Shown here: in pieces, positions 52,510 to 61,427 of the stretch | How the letters are laid out: every line of letters begins with the position of its first letter | Numbering within the stretch: the first letter of the stretch is position 1 | DNA from: Comamonas badia DSM 17552 | Lineage (GTDB): Bacteria; Pseudomonadota; Gammaproteobacteria; Burkholderiales; Burkholderiaceae_C | DNA: 64,000 nucleotides | Direction of reading: 5' to 3' | Assembly (NCBI RefSeq): GCF_000484635.1 | Contig: NZ_AXVM01000009.1 | Coordinates: 1 to 64,000 of the forward strand | Notes under the pieces: generated by a model | The model's input: the letters and a program-made list of their open reading frames with translations, nothing else | The model's database searches: none | Told to the model about the DNA's origin: nothing | Translations under genes and position numbers: made by a program

Positions 52510-52697
52510 GGCAGAAGTCCCGTCATCATCATCCATCCAGCGTCGCTGTAGTGTTGACGCAGGCCGCGCTGCAGCCGCGCCGCGCCGAATTCGCCAAACA
52601 GGCAGGGTTGCGCAGGCCCTCGCGGCACCATGGCAGCAAGCCCCGGTCGCTGTTGCGGCTTCTGCGTCGGAACATCGAAAAATTCAAGCGATTTCAT
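52506..52697 (-). CDS. 63-residue ORF of the alkylation cluster, function unknown
   Basis: A 63-codon frame beginning MKSLEFFDVPTQKPQQRPGL, containing QPCLFGEFGAARLQRGLRQ and ending in hydrophobic WMMMTGLLP. GAGGTGAGC directly before the ATG at 52697 is a very good ribosome-binding site. Its stop overlaps the ada ATG by ATGA, and its start lies three bases after the oxygenase stop. These couplings support real translation. No family recognised; it could be a leader peptide coupling ada translation or a small functional protein. Confidence 0.6.
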   Translation of the reverse strand: MKSLEFFDVPTQKPQQRPGLAAMVPRGPAQPCLFGEFGAARLQRGLRQHYSDAGWMMMTGLLP

Positions 52698-52699
52698 GC

Positions 52700-53512
52700 T
52701 CACCTCGCGTCGTGAAAAATGAGTCCCACGGTGTGGCGCTGGCCGCTGCCGATGCGGCTGACGCCATGGCGCATGGTCACCTTGCGAGGGCCGCGTCGCC
52801 CTGCAGGTGGGGGTGTGGCAGGCCGTCGATGGACGGCGAACACCACCGCATCGCCCTGGCGCAGCGCAACGACCTCCGCGCGCTGCCTTGTGTTGGACCG
52901 CTCCGTCATGACGAATTCGCCGCCGGTGAAATCCCTGCCGGGCTCGGACAGCAGGATGGCTACCTGCAGCGGAAAGACGTGGTCGCCGTAGAGATCCTGA
53001 TGAAGGCAGTTGTAGTCGCCCGCGCCGTACTGAAGGATCAGCGGCGTCGGCCGGGTCTGGCCGGCCTGGTGACACCGCTGCAGGAAGGCGGCCAGATCAT
53101 CCGGGTAGTGCACATCGCTTCCCAACTGCACATTCCAGCGGTTGGCAATCGGCGCAAGCCGGGGATGCAGCGTGTGGCGCAGCCGTTCAAGCAGCGGCGG
53201 CAAGGGGTACGAAAAATACTTGTATTCGCCGCGCCCGAACCCGTGGCGAGCCATGATGATCCGCGTGCGATAGCCCTCCTCCTGCGGGTAGAGCGCAGCC
53301 AGCAGCTTGCATTGCTCCGCCGTTAGAAGGCCAGGCAGCACGGCGTTTCCATGCGCATCGAGCGAACGCACTACGTTCACCCAGTCGGAGGCCCCGGGTG
53401 CCATGGCAGGGCTGTGGCTCGCCGCGGCTTTCATGCTGCCTTTCACCGGGCTATCCGGGGCACGGAAGTGGTACCTGAGCATGGAAATGGAACGGGTCAT
53501 CATGGCAACCAA
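52700..53512 (-). CDS. 2OG-Fe(II) oxygenase family protein
   Basis: A DSBH oxygenase of up to 270 residues. The metal and cosubstrate residues are visible: HxD in GDYNCLHQDLYGDHVFPLQ, and distal His plus Arg in MRHGVSRIGSGQRHTVGLIF. The VAILLSEPGRDFTGGEFVMT block is shared with the paralogue at 50726. The start is uncertain: 53512, 53503 or 53434 (the last has AAAGG upstream). It probably heads the ada cluster, so repair of alkylated bases or protection against alkylators is the likely job, by inference. Confidence 0.82.
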   Translation of the reverse strand: MVAMMTRSISMLRYHFRAPDSPVKGSMKAAASHSPAMAPGASDWVNVVRSLDAHGNAVLPGLLTAEQCKLLAALYPQEEGYRTRIIMARHGFGRGEYKYFSYPLPPLLERLRHTLHPRLAPIANRWNVQLGSDVHYPDDLAAFLQRCHQAGQTRPTPLILQYGAGDYNCLHQDLYGDHVFPLQVAILLSEPGRDFTGGEFVMTERSNTRQRAEVVALRQGDAVVFAVHRRPATPPPAGRRGPRKVTMRHGVSRIGSGQRHTVGLIFHDAR

Positions 53513-53637
53513 GCACTGCAGTTTGAAGAGTGCGGTCAGTTTAGAAGTTCACCCCCTTGTTGAAACTCCGCTCCTTGCGGTTGAATTTTTCCGCGATTCA
53601 CCAGGCGGGGTCTGCTCGCCAGCGAAGCTCGGTGCTT
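53513..53637. other. Upstream region of the alkylation cluster
   Basis: No gene. It should hold the promoter for the minus-strand oxygenase/ada operon. A CCGCTCCTTGCGG hairpin-like stretch is visible near 53569-53581. No Ada-box was assigned. Confidence 0.35.
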
Positions 53638-53745
53638 GATACGACTTCGCCTTCAAACGTATCACTGCGTTGGTTCGCCTTGCCGTGCGACAGCACTGAT
53701 CTGCGGCTTCTCGCCTTGTTCTACGCTTGAATGCAAAGTCGTATG
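53638..53745. repeat. Family-3 dyad repeat, copy B
   Basis: A 108-base element. Its outer 22-base arms (53640-53661 and 53722-53743) are inverted repeats with few mismatches (TACGACTT...ACGTA against its inverse). Copy A is at 30263-30369. Confidence 0.85.
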
Positions 53746-53761
53746 AGTCGTGCCGAAATGC

Positions 53762-53782
53762 AAAAGCCCCGCAGGGCGGGGC
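53762..53782 (-). terminator. Rho-independent terminator of adk
   Basis: On the minus strand GCCCCGC-CCT-GCGGGGC is followed by TTTTG, 32 bases after the adk stop. Confidence 0.85.
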
Positions 53783-53813
53783 AATTCGGGTGGTGGGCGA
53801 GGGTGGTGCCGTG

Positions 53814-54485
<672 letters not shown>

Positions 54486-54545
54486 CTATGAAAATCGGCG
54501 GCGCCGCTGTGCGCGCAGGCGGTCAAGAATAGCATGCACCTTTGC

Positions 54546-55331
54546 TTACAGATGGCGCTGCTCAGTGAACCATTCGCGCACGCGTGCAAGGTCGGCGGGG
54601 GTGTCCACCCCGGCGCCCGGTGCATCCGGCGTGGTGTGCACGGCTATGCGAAATCCGTGCCAGAGCGCGCGCAATTGCTCCAGGGATTCGATTTGCTCGG
54701 TGGGCGCAGGCGCCAGGGCGGTGAAATCGCGCAGAAAGCCCGCGCGGTAGCTGTAGATGCCGATGTGCCGCAATGGCGCAATGCCTGCTGCTGCGCTTTG
54801 CCACCAGGCGCTGCCGGCCGCGGCGTCGCGCGCATGGGGGATCGGGGCGCGGCTGAAGTAATGCGCCATGCCGCGCGCGTCGCAGACCACTTTCACCACG
54901 TTGGGGTTGGCGAATTCCTGTGCGCTGGCGATGGGGTGTGCCGCGGTGCCCATGGCGGCGTCCGGCTGGGCCGCCAGCAGCTGGGCCACGGCGCTGATCA
55001 GCTGCGGGGCTATCAGCGGCTCGTCACCCTGCACGTTCACCACGATGGCTTCGGGCGCCAGCGAGAGCAAGGTGCAGGCTTCGGCAAGGCGGTCGCTGCC
55101 GCTGGCATGGTCGGTTCGGGTGAGCAGCGCCTTCACGCCGTGTGCGGCGCAGGCCTGCACGATGCGCGCATCGTCGGCGGCAACCACCACCTGCGCGGCA
55201 CCACTTTTGGCGGCCTGCTGCGCCACGCGCACCACCATGGGTAGGCCGGCGATGTCGGCCAGGGGTTTGTCCGGCAGGCGCGTGGAGGCCATGCGCGCCG
55301 GAATCAGGACGGTGAAGGGCGGCGTGCTCAC
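54546..55331 (-). CDS. kdsB: 3-deoxy-manno-octulosonate cytidylyltransferase
   Basis: A 261-residue enzyme activating Kdo with CTP for lipopolysaccharide core synthesis. Blocks: [102 protein letters not shown]. The start overlaps the Trm112-like gene by ATGA. Confidence 0.96.
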   Translation of the reverse strand: MSTPPFTVLIPARMASTRLPDKPLADIAGLPMVVRVAQQAAKSGAAQVVVAADDARIVQACAAHGVKALLTRTDHASGSDRLAEACTLLSLAPEAIVVNVQGDEPLIAPQLISAVAQLLAAQPDAAMGTAAHPIASAQEFANPNVVKVVCDARGMAHYFSRAPIPHARDAAAGSAWWQSAAAGIAPLRHIGIYSYRAGFLRDFTALAPAPTEQIESLEQLRALWHGFRIAVHTTPDAPGAGVDTPADLARVREWFTEQRHL

Positions 55332-55513
55332 TTCGTTTCAAGCTCGTCGTCGGTGAGCGTGCGTGCCTCGTTTTCGAGCAGGATGGGAATGCCGTCGCGC
55401 ACCGGATAGGCCAGGCGCGCGCTGCGCGAAATGAGTTCCTGGCGCTCTCGGTCGTAGGTGAGCGGCCCCTTGGTGGCGGGGCAGACCAGCAGTTCAAGCA
55501 GTTTGGGGTCCAT
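55328..55513 (-). CDS. Trm112 family protein (YcaR-like)
   Basis: A 61-residue protein: [20 protein letters not shown] and [19 protein letters not shown]. This is the typical bacterial Trm112/UPF0434 protein found between lpxK and kdsB. Only one of the usual zinc-type Cys is present (LVCPATK). ATG at 55513 lies inside the lpxK 3' end. Confidence 0.93.
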   Translation of the reverse strand: MDPKLLELLVCPATKGPLTYDRERQELISRSARLAYPVRDGIPILLENEARTLTDDELETK

Positions 55514-56495
55514 GGCGTGATGATAGTGAGGCCAGATGGGCGTCCAGCCAGTCAAGGAAGGCCGGTGCCAGGGAGGTTTGCAGTGGCACGGCCAGCGCGT
55601 CGGGATGGCGTGGCCAGAACTTGACGGCGTCTTTTTCGGTGCAAATCAGTGGATAACGCTTACCAGATGGGCGCTGCCAGCTATCAAAATCATGGTGATC
55701 CGGCAGGGCTTGCGCGTGCGCAAGCGTCAAGCCTCGTGCGCGCAGCATGGCAAAGAAGGCCTCTGGTTCGGCAATGCCTGCGAGCGCGTGCAGCGGCTGG
55801 CCGGCGAGGCTGCTCAGTGCCACGCTTTCCCCGCTGGCGGCGATGGCGTGATCGGCCAGAGACCGCTGGACGGCAAAAGCAGGCGAAGCGCCAGCCGGTG
55901 GCGTGCCGCGGTAGAGCACGGCATCCACGGCGCGCGGCCAGGGCTCGCGCAGCGGGCCGGCGGGCAGCAGCCAGCCGTTGCCCGCGCCCGAATCGCTGAA
56001 CACGCAGAGCTCCAGATCACGCGCCAGCGCCAGGTGCTGCAGGCCGTCGTCGCACAGCAGGATGTCGGTGGCGGGGTGGGCGGCGAGCAGCGCGCGGCCG
56101 GCGTCGGCGCGGCGCGGCGCGACAAAGACGGGCACCCGGACGCGGCGGGCGATGAGCAGCGGCTCGTCGCCGACCTCTGCGGCCGTGCTGCCCGGCAGTA
56201 CCGCGCGGCAATCATCCATCGCCCGGCCATAGCCACGGGAGATCACGCCCGGGTGCCAGCCATTTGCGCGCAGATGCTGCGCCAGTGCGATGGCGATGGG
56301 GGTCTTTCCGCTGCCGCCCGCCACCACGTTGCCGATGACGATCACCGGGACCGGCAGGCGTTCGCTGGCCAGCCAGCGGTGGGCGTAAAGCCAGCGGCGC
56401 AGGCGCACCAGTGCGCCGTGGAGCTGCGCCAGCGGCCACAGCAGCCATGCCAGTGCGCCACGGTGCTGCCAGGCGCGGCGCAGGCGCTCGCTCAT
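55494..56495 (-). CDS. lpxK: Tetraacyldisaccharide 4'-kinase
   Basis: A 333-residue inner-membrane-associated kinase phosphorylating the lipid A precursor. N-terminal helix region [20 protein letters not shown]-loop [68 protein letters not shown] family-2-like trace is present at 55651-55695 (GCTGCCAGCTATCAAAATCA) between DSW and YPLICTEKD. It starts one base after the exbD stop. Confidence 0.95.
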   Translation of the reverse strand: MSERLRRAWQHRGALAWLLWPLAQLHGALVRLRRWLYAHRWLASERLPVPVIVIGNVVAGGSGKTPIAIALAQHLRANGWHPGVISRGYGRAMDDCRAVLPGSTAAEVGDEPLLIARRVRVPVFVAPRRADAGRALLAAHPATDILLCDDGLQHLALARDLELCVFSDSGAGNGWLLPAGPLREPWPRAVDAVLYRGTPPAGASPAFAVQRSLADHAIAASGESVALSSLAGQPLHALAGIAEPEAFFAMLRARGLTLAHAQALPDHHDFDSWQRPSGKRYPLICTEKDAVKFWPRHPDALAVPLQTSLAPAFLDWLDAHLASLSSRHGPQTA

Positions 56496-56496
56496 G

Positions 56497-56937
56497 TCAC
56501 TGGGGGTTGGCGCTGGCCCTGGCGCCGCCGGAGCTCTGGGTGGCGAAGGTGATCTGCGCCAGGCCCACGCGGCGTGCGGCCTCCATCACCGTGATGACGG
56601 CCTGGTGCGGCGCCAGCGCGTCGGCGCTGATGATGAGAATGGGCTCGCTGCCGCTGGGCATGGCCGCCTGCAGCGCGGCCGCCAGTTCCTGCACGCCCCT
56701 GCCGGCCAGCGTGGTCTTGTTGACGGCGTACTGGCCTTCGGCCGAGACGGCGACGATGATCTCGCGCGGGCGCTCGCGCATCTGCTGCGCATCGGCCACG
56801 GGCAGCGTCAGCTGCAGCTCGGTGAAACGGCTGTAGGTGGTGGTGAGCATGAGAAAGATCAGGATCACCAGCAGCACGTCGATGAACGGGATCAGGTCGA
56901 TGCGGGGCTCTTCCCGGGGGCTGCCGCGAAAGTTCAT
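56497..56937 (-). CDS. exbD: ExbD/TolR family biopolymer transport protein
   Basis: A 146-residue protein with one N-terminal membrane helix ([20 protein letters not shown]) containing the conserved Asp (FIDVLLV) that carries proton flow. The periplasmic domain follows ([36 protein letters not shown]). It couples the proton gradient to outer-membrane transport with ExbB. Gene order exbB-exbD-lpxK. Confidence 0.93.
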   Translation of the reverse strand: MNFRGSPREEPRIDLIPFIDVLLVILIFLMLTTTYSRFTELQLTLPVADAQQMRERPREIIVAVSAEGQYAVNKTTLAGRGVQELAAALQAAMPSGSEPILIISADALAPHQAVITVMEAARRVGLAQITFATQSSGGARASANPQ

Positions 56938-56955
56938 GCGGAATCTCTCGCCGGC

Positions 56956-57606
56956 TCAGGACTTGCGCTGGCCCAGCTGGGTCAGATGGCGCAGAAAGCG
57001 CTCGCTGGCCAGCTCCAGCTGCAGCAGATAGGCATCGACGCGGCTGCGGAAATACTTCCAGAAGAACAGCGACGGAATGGCGATGATCAGGCCGAACGCC
57101 GTGTTGTACAGCGCCATCGCGATGCCGTGCGCCAGCTGCGCCGGATTGCCGCCGCCCGCCACCTGCCCGACGGCGCCGGCACCCGCCTGCGCGCCGAAAA
57201 TCTCGATCATGCCGACCACCGTGCCCAGCAGCCCCAGCAGCGGCGCGGCCGAGGCGATGGTGCCCAGGGCATTGAGGTATTTTTCCAGCCGGTGCGCCAT
57301 CGCCCGGCCGCTGCCCTCCATTGCGGCGCGGACGTCTTCCGGCGTGCTGCGCGGCTGGCTGGCGAGCTGGCGGATGCCGCTGGCCAGCACCTCGCCCAGC
57401 GCGCTGTTCTGCTCCAGTTGATTGACGACATCCGCCGCCGGCAGGCCGCGCGCGGTGACGGCGATGGCTTCATCCAGCAGTTTGGGCGGGGCGACGCGGC
57501 GCGCCTGCAGCGAAATGAAGCGCTCGATGATGAGCGCGAGCGCGGCGATGGAGCAGGCGATGAGCGGCCAGATCGGCCAGCCCGAGGCTTGTATGATCGA
57601 AAACAA
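56956..57606 (-). CDS. exbB: ExbB/TolQ family proton channel protein
   Basis: A 216-residue MotA/TolQ/ExbB protein with three helices: SGWPIWPLIACSIAALALII, GTIASAAPLLGLLGTVVGMI and AMALYNTAFGLIIAIPSLFF. The start is a TTG at 57606 reading MFSIIQASGWPIWPL, matching the family. No ATG is available nearby. It is first in the exbB-to-adk operon. Confidence 0.92.
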   Translation of the reverse strand: MFSIIQASGWPIWPLIACSIAALALIIERFISLQARRVAPPKLLDEAIAVTARGLPAADVVNQLEQNSALGEVLASGIRQLASQPRSTPEDVRAAMEGSGRAMAHRLEKYLNALGTIASAAPLLGLLGTVVGMIEIFGAQAGAGAVGQVAGGGNPAQLAHGIAMALYNTAFGLIIAIPSLFFWKYFRSRVDAYLLQLELASERFLRHLTQLGQRKS

Positions 57607-57943
57607 TGCGTACTCCGCGCTTTGGATGCAAGCGTTTGATTATGGCGCACCGCTGCCGCGCGGCCGCCGCAGCCTGCTGCAGGCAGCCAGCGCCAGTCTT
57701 CCACTTTTTCTGTGGACAACTTTGTGGGTAACTGGCGGTACAAGCGGGTCCGGAGCGCATCCACTGGTGCTTTGCACGCGATGCCTAAAAATTAAGCTGT
57801 AAAAACATCAATAAAATCAATATGTTATATGTGTGCCGGTGATTTTCGTGCTATCGCTTGCGCATTCAAGCCCCTGCCGGCCGCCATGGCCTTGCTGTGG
57901 ATGACTGCTTCGCAGACATCGGGCGCAAGCCCTTGTCCCGTCT
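57607..57943. other. Divergent exbB/xseA intergenic region
   Basis: 337 bases without a gene. It should contain promoters for both operons. Bases 57783-57830 are strongly AT-rich (TAAAAATTAAGCTGTAAAAA, ATCAATATGTTATATG) and could be a promoter core. Two 9-mers resembling DnaA boxes lie at 57711-57719 (TGTGGACAA) and 57723-57731 (TGTGGGTAA), each one mismatch from the reverse consensus. Confidence 0.45.
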
Positions 57944-59272
57944 GTGTTTGAGACCCAAAACGACGCAGCCGCGCCGCTGATCTGGGAGGTTGGCGCGCTG
58001 TGCCGCGCCGTGGCGGACAGTCTGCAGGCGCGCTTCAACCCGGTGGCGGTGCGCGGCGAACTGGCGGGCTTCTCGCGCGCGGCCAGCGGGCATTGCTACT
58101 TCACGTTGAAAGACTCGCAGGGGCAGCTGCGCTGCGCCATGTTTCGCCGCGCCGCCAGCCAGCTCGCGTTCCACCCGCGCGACGGCGACCAGGTGGAGCT
58201 GCGCGCCAGCCTGGGCGTGTACGAGGCACGTGGCGATCTGCAGCTCATCGTCGAGGACATGCGCCAGGCCGGGCAGGGGCAGCTGTTCGAGCAGTTCCTG
58301 CGGCTCAAGGCCAAACTGGAGGCCGAAGGCCTGTTCGATGCCGCGCGCAAGCGCCCGCTGCCGCTGATGCCGCGCGCCATCGGTCTGGTCACCTCGCTGG
58401 GCGCCGCCGCGCTGCACGACGTGGCCACCACGCTGGCGCGGCGCGTGCCGCATATCCCGGTGGTGCTGGCGCCCGCGCAGGTGCAGGGCGCGGCAGCACC
58501 GGCAACGCTGTGCGAGGCGCTATCACAGTTGTATCTGCTGACGCAGGATGGGCAAGCGCTGGAAGGCAAAAAGCCTCTGAACCATCCGCCCATCGACGTC
58601 ATCCTGCTGGTGCGCGGCGGCGGCTCGATGGAAGACCTCTGGGCCTTCAACGACGAACAGCTGGCGCGCACCATGGTCCAAAGCCCGGTGCCTCTGGTGA
58701 GCGGCGTGGGGCACGAGACCGATTTCACCATCGCCGATTTCTGCGCCGACCTGCGCGCGCCCACGCCCACGGCCGCCGCCGAGCTGGTGGCGCAGCCGCG
58801 CGCCGACTGGCTGGGGGCGCTGGCGTTGGTGCAGGACCGGCTGCAGCAGGCCGCGCAGCGCCGCATCGATACCGGCCAGCAGCGGCTCGATGGCGCCGCG
58901 CAGCGCCTGGGGCGTCCCTCGGGGCTGGTGGCGGGGGCGCAACTGCGCCTGGCCGGCCAGGCCCAGCGGATGCGCCATGCGGTACTCTCAAAATTGCAGC
59001 TTATGGCGCAGTCTCAGCAAGCGCTGCAAGCTGATTTTTCTCATGTTTTCGAGGGCCGTCTGGCGCGTGAAGCGCAGCGCCTGGACCGCGCGGCGCTGCG
59101 CCTGCAGCTGCTCGATCCGCAGCAGGTGCTTGCGCGCGGCTACGCGTTGCTCACCGATGCGCGGGGGCAGGTGCTGACCCGCCCGGCGCAGGTGCGCACC
59201 GGCGCGCCGGTGCACGCCCGCCTGGCCGAGGGCGAACTCGATCTGACCGTGGCGCAGCCACGCCTGCTGTAG
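57944..59272 (+). CDS. xseA: Exodeoxyribonuclease VII large subunit
   Basis: A 442-residue nuclease subunit that degrades single-stranded DNA from both ends, with XseB. N-terminal OB-fold (WEVGALCRAVADSLQARFNP, VRGELAGFSRAASGHCYFTL); catalytic block VGHETDFTIADFCADLRAPT; a long C-terminal coiled coil; final LDPQQVLARGYALLTDARG. GTG start at 57944. Two family-2-like stretches lie in frame, at 58517-58580 (QDGQALEGKKPLN) and 58986-59035 (LKLQLMAQSQQALQADF...). xseB is not adjacent. Confidence 0.94.
   Translation: MFETQNDAAAPLIWEVGALCRAVADSLQARFNPVAVRGELAGFSRAASGHCYFTLKDSQGQLRCAMFRRAASQLAFHPRDGDQVELRASLGVYEARGDLQLIVEDMRQAGQGQLFEQFLRLKAKLEAEGLFDAARKRPLPLMPRAIGLVTSLGAAALHDVATTLARRVPHIPVVLAPAQVQGAAAPATLCEALSQLYLLTQDGQALEGKKPLNHPPIDVILLVRGGGSMEDLWAFNDEQLARTMVQSPVPLVSGVGHETDFTIADFCADLRAPTPTAAAELVAQPRADWLGALALVQDRLQQAAQRRIDTGQQRLDGAAQRLGRPSGLVAGAQLRLAGQAQRMRHAVLSKLQLMAQSQQALQADFSHVFEGRLAREAQRLDRAALRLQLLDPQQVLARGYALLTDARGQVLTRPAQVRTGAPVHARLAEGELDLTVAQPRLL
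58517..58580 (+). repeat. Family-2 repeat inside xseA
   Basis: CGCTATCACAGTTGTATCTG, then CAGGATGGGCAAGCGCTGGA and AAAAAGCC. The core is the same as in the mdtA copy (GGATGGGCAAGCGC). In frame. Confidence 0.65.
58986..59035 (+). repeat. Second family-2 repeat inside xseA
   Basis: TCTCAAAATTGCAGCTTATG, then CAGTCTCAGCAAGCGCTGCA and AGCTGATTTTTCT. Same overall layout as the other copies; in the coiled-coil region. Confidence 0.6.
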
Positions 59273-59276
59273 GAGT

Positions 59277-60518
59277 TTGTCCATGCTCTCGATGGAAGCG
59301 CCCGCCCAAGCCGCCCCCCGCTGGGCCGCGCTGCGCCGCGATGCCGGCGTGACCTATGCCGTCAACGGCCTGATCGGCTTCATCTTCGCGGCCACCGGGC
59401 CGGTGGCGGTCATCCTTTCGGTGGGCCTGCGCGGCGGCTTGTCGGAAGCGGACCTGGCCTCGTGGATCTTCGGCGCCTTCTTTCTCAACGGCCTCATCAC
59501 GCTGCTGATGTCCTGGCGCTACCGCCAGCCGCTGGCGTTCTTCTGGACCATTCCGGGCACGGTGCTGGTCGGGCCGGCGCTGGGGCATCTGAGCTTCCCC
59601 GAGGTGATCGGCGCCTTTTTCGCCACCGGCGTGCTGATGCTGCTGCTGGGCGTGAGCGGCTGGGTGCGGCGCGCGATGGCGGCCGTGCCCATGCCCATCG
59701 TCATGGGCATGGTGGCGGGGGTGTTCCTGCGCTTTGGCACCGATCTGGTGCGCGCGCTGCACCAGGACGTGCCGATCGCCGCGCCCATGGTCATCACCTT
59801 CCTGCTGCTGAGTGCCTGGCCGCGCCTGGGCCGGCGGCTGCCGCCCATGCTGGGCGCGCTGCTGGTGGGCGCGGTCGCCGTGATGTTCTCGGCACGGTTT
59901 GCGCCGGAGCTGAACGCCAGCATGGTCCTGGCACGTCCCCATCTCTACGCACCGGCCTGGTCGCTGCAGGCCATGGTCGAACTGGTGCTGCCGCTGGCCA
60001 TCACCGTGCTGGTGGTGCAGAACGGGCAGGGCGTGGCGGTGCTGAAGGTGGCGGGGCACGAAGCGCCGGTGAACGCGGTCACGCTGGCCTGCGGCCTGGG
60101 CTCCATGGTCAGCGCCTTTGTCGGCACGGTATCGACCTGCCTCACGGGGCCGACCAACGCCATCATCGTTTCCTCGGGCGAGCAGCGGCGCCACTACACC
60201 GGCGCGCTGGTCGTCGGCCTGCTGGCGATGGCGTTTGGCCTGCTCTCGCCGCTGTTCACGCGCCTGATGCTGGCCACGCCCCCGGCCTTCATCGCCACGC
60301 TGGCGGGGCTGGCCATGCTGCGGGTGCTGCAGACCGCGTTTGTCGCCTCGTTCGCCGGGCGCTTTTCGCTCGGGGCGCTGGTGGCGTTTCTGGTGACGGT
60401 GACGGATTTGACGATCCTGAACATCGGCGCCGCCTTCTGGGGGCTGGTCGCGGGCGTGCTGGTGTCGCTGCTGCTGGAACGCCCCGATTTCGCCGCGCTG
60501 CGTCGGCCGGGCGGCTGA
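59277..60518 (+). CDS. BenE family (benzoate/H+ symporter-like) transporter
   Basis: A 413-residue membrane protein with about 12 helices. BenE blocks: VNGLIGFIFAATGPVAVILS, WRYRQPLAFFWTIPGTVLVG, VMGMVAGVFLRFGTDLV, LVVQNGQGVAVLKVAG, CGLGSMVSAFVGTVSTCLTG. It starts four bases after the xseA stop. Benzoate is the family substrate; no aromatic-degradation genes are nearby, so the true substrate is open. Confidence 0.9.
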   Translation: MSMLSMEAPAQAAPRWAALRRDAGVTYAVNGLIGFIFAATGPVAVILSVGLRGGLSEADLASWIFGAFFLNGLITLLMSWRYRQPLAFFWTIPGTVLVGPALGHLSFPEVIGAFFATGVLMLLLGVSGWVRRAMAAVPMPIVMGMVAGVFLRFGTDLVRALHQDVPIAAPMVITFLLLSAWPRLGRRLPPMLGALLVGAVAVMFSARFAPELNASMVLARPHLYAPAWSLQAMVELVLPLAITVLVVQNGQGVAVLKVAGHEAPVNAVTLACGLGSMVSAFVGTVSTCLTGPTNAIIVSSGEQRRHYTGALVVGLLAMAFGLLSPLFTRLMLATPPAFIATLAGLAMLRVLQTAFVASFAGRFSLGALVAFLVTVTDLTILNIGAAFWGLVAGVLVSLLLERPDFAALRRPGG

Positions 60519-60578
60519 ATTTCGCAGTGGGCGATGGGGCTGCGCCGGCGCGGTCGGGCAGGCGGCCTCATACCTTCC

Positions 60579-60584
60579 TACAAT
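60579..60584 (+). promoter_or_regulatory. Possible -10 hexamer of sodB
   Basis: TACAAT lies 66 bases before the sodB ATG in the only spacer available for its promoter. The -35 is not clear. Confidence 0.35.
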
Positions 60585-60649
60585 GCCCGAGTTGACCGCG
60601 CGGTTGCGCGGCCACCGGTTTTATTGACAGACAAGGAAAGGAACACACC

Positions 60650-61231
60650 ATGCAACACGAATTGCCCGCTTTGCCCTATGCTATGGACGCGCTGGCGCCC
60701 CACATCAGCAAGGAAACGCTGGAGTTTCACTACGGCAAGCACCACAACGGCTACGTCACCAATCTGAACAACCTGCAGAAGGGCACCGAGTTCGAGAGCA
60801 TGTCGCTCGAGGACATCGTCAAGAAGGCGAGCGGCGGCCTCTTCAACAACGCCGCCCAGGTCTGGAACCACACCTTCTTCTGGCACAGCATGAAGCCCAA
60901 CGGCGGCGGCCACCCCGGCGGCGCGCTGGCCAAGGCGATCGACGCCAAGTGGGGCAGCTACGCCGCCTTCCGCGAGGCCTTCGTCAAGAGCGCCGGAGGC
61001 AACTTTGGCTCGGGCTGGACCTGGCTGGTGAAGAAGGCCGATGGCAGCGTGGACATCGTCAACACCAGCAACGCCGCCACCCCGCTGACCGGCGCCGACA
61101 AGCCGCTGATGACGGTGGACGTATGGGAACACGCCTACTACATCGATTACCGCAATGCACGGCCGAAGTTCGTCGAGACGGTGATGGACCACCTCGTCAA
61201 CTGGCAGTTCGCCGAGAAGAATTTCGGCTGA
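60650..61231 (+). CDS. sodB: Superoxide dismutase, iron type
   Basis: A 193-residue Fe-SOD. Metal ligands: His in [13 protein letters not shown], His in [12 protein letters not shown], Asp and His in [20 protein letters not shown]. The block [20 protein letters not shown] and [20 protein letters not shown] is typical. Strong ribosome-binding site (AAGGAAAGGAAC). Cytosolic, monocistronic, followed by a terminator. Confidence 0.97.
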   Translation: MQHELPALPYAMDALAPHISKETLEFHYGKHHNGYVTNLNNLQKGTEFESMSLEDIVKKASGGLFNNAAQVWNHTFFWHSMKPNGGGHPGGALAKAIDAKWGSYAAFREAFVKSAGGNFGSGWTWLVKKADGSVDIVNTSNAATPLTGADKPLMTVDVWEHAYYIDYRNARPKFVETVMDHLVNWQFAEKNFG

Positions 61232-61263
61232 TGGTTGGCCGACGGGTTCGGCATCGGCTGCAA

Positions 61264-61295
61264 GGGTCTTTGGCTTGGCGTCAAAGGCCCTTTTT
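61264..61295 (+). terminator. Rho-independent terminator of sodB
   Basis: GGGTCTTT-loop-AAAGGCCC followed by TTTTT, 33 bases after the sodB stop. One G-U pair in the stem. Confidence 0.8.
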
Positions 61296-61427
61296 GCTGG
61301 GCGCGTGATGGAGCAAGGCGGATTTTTGCCAAATGAAATCCGTCTCAGATATCATGAAAACTTGGTCCAGCGCCCGTGATCCGGGCCGGATTCCCATTGT
61401 TTTCCGCCATTTCCGGAGGCTTGCGCG

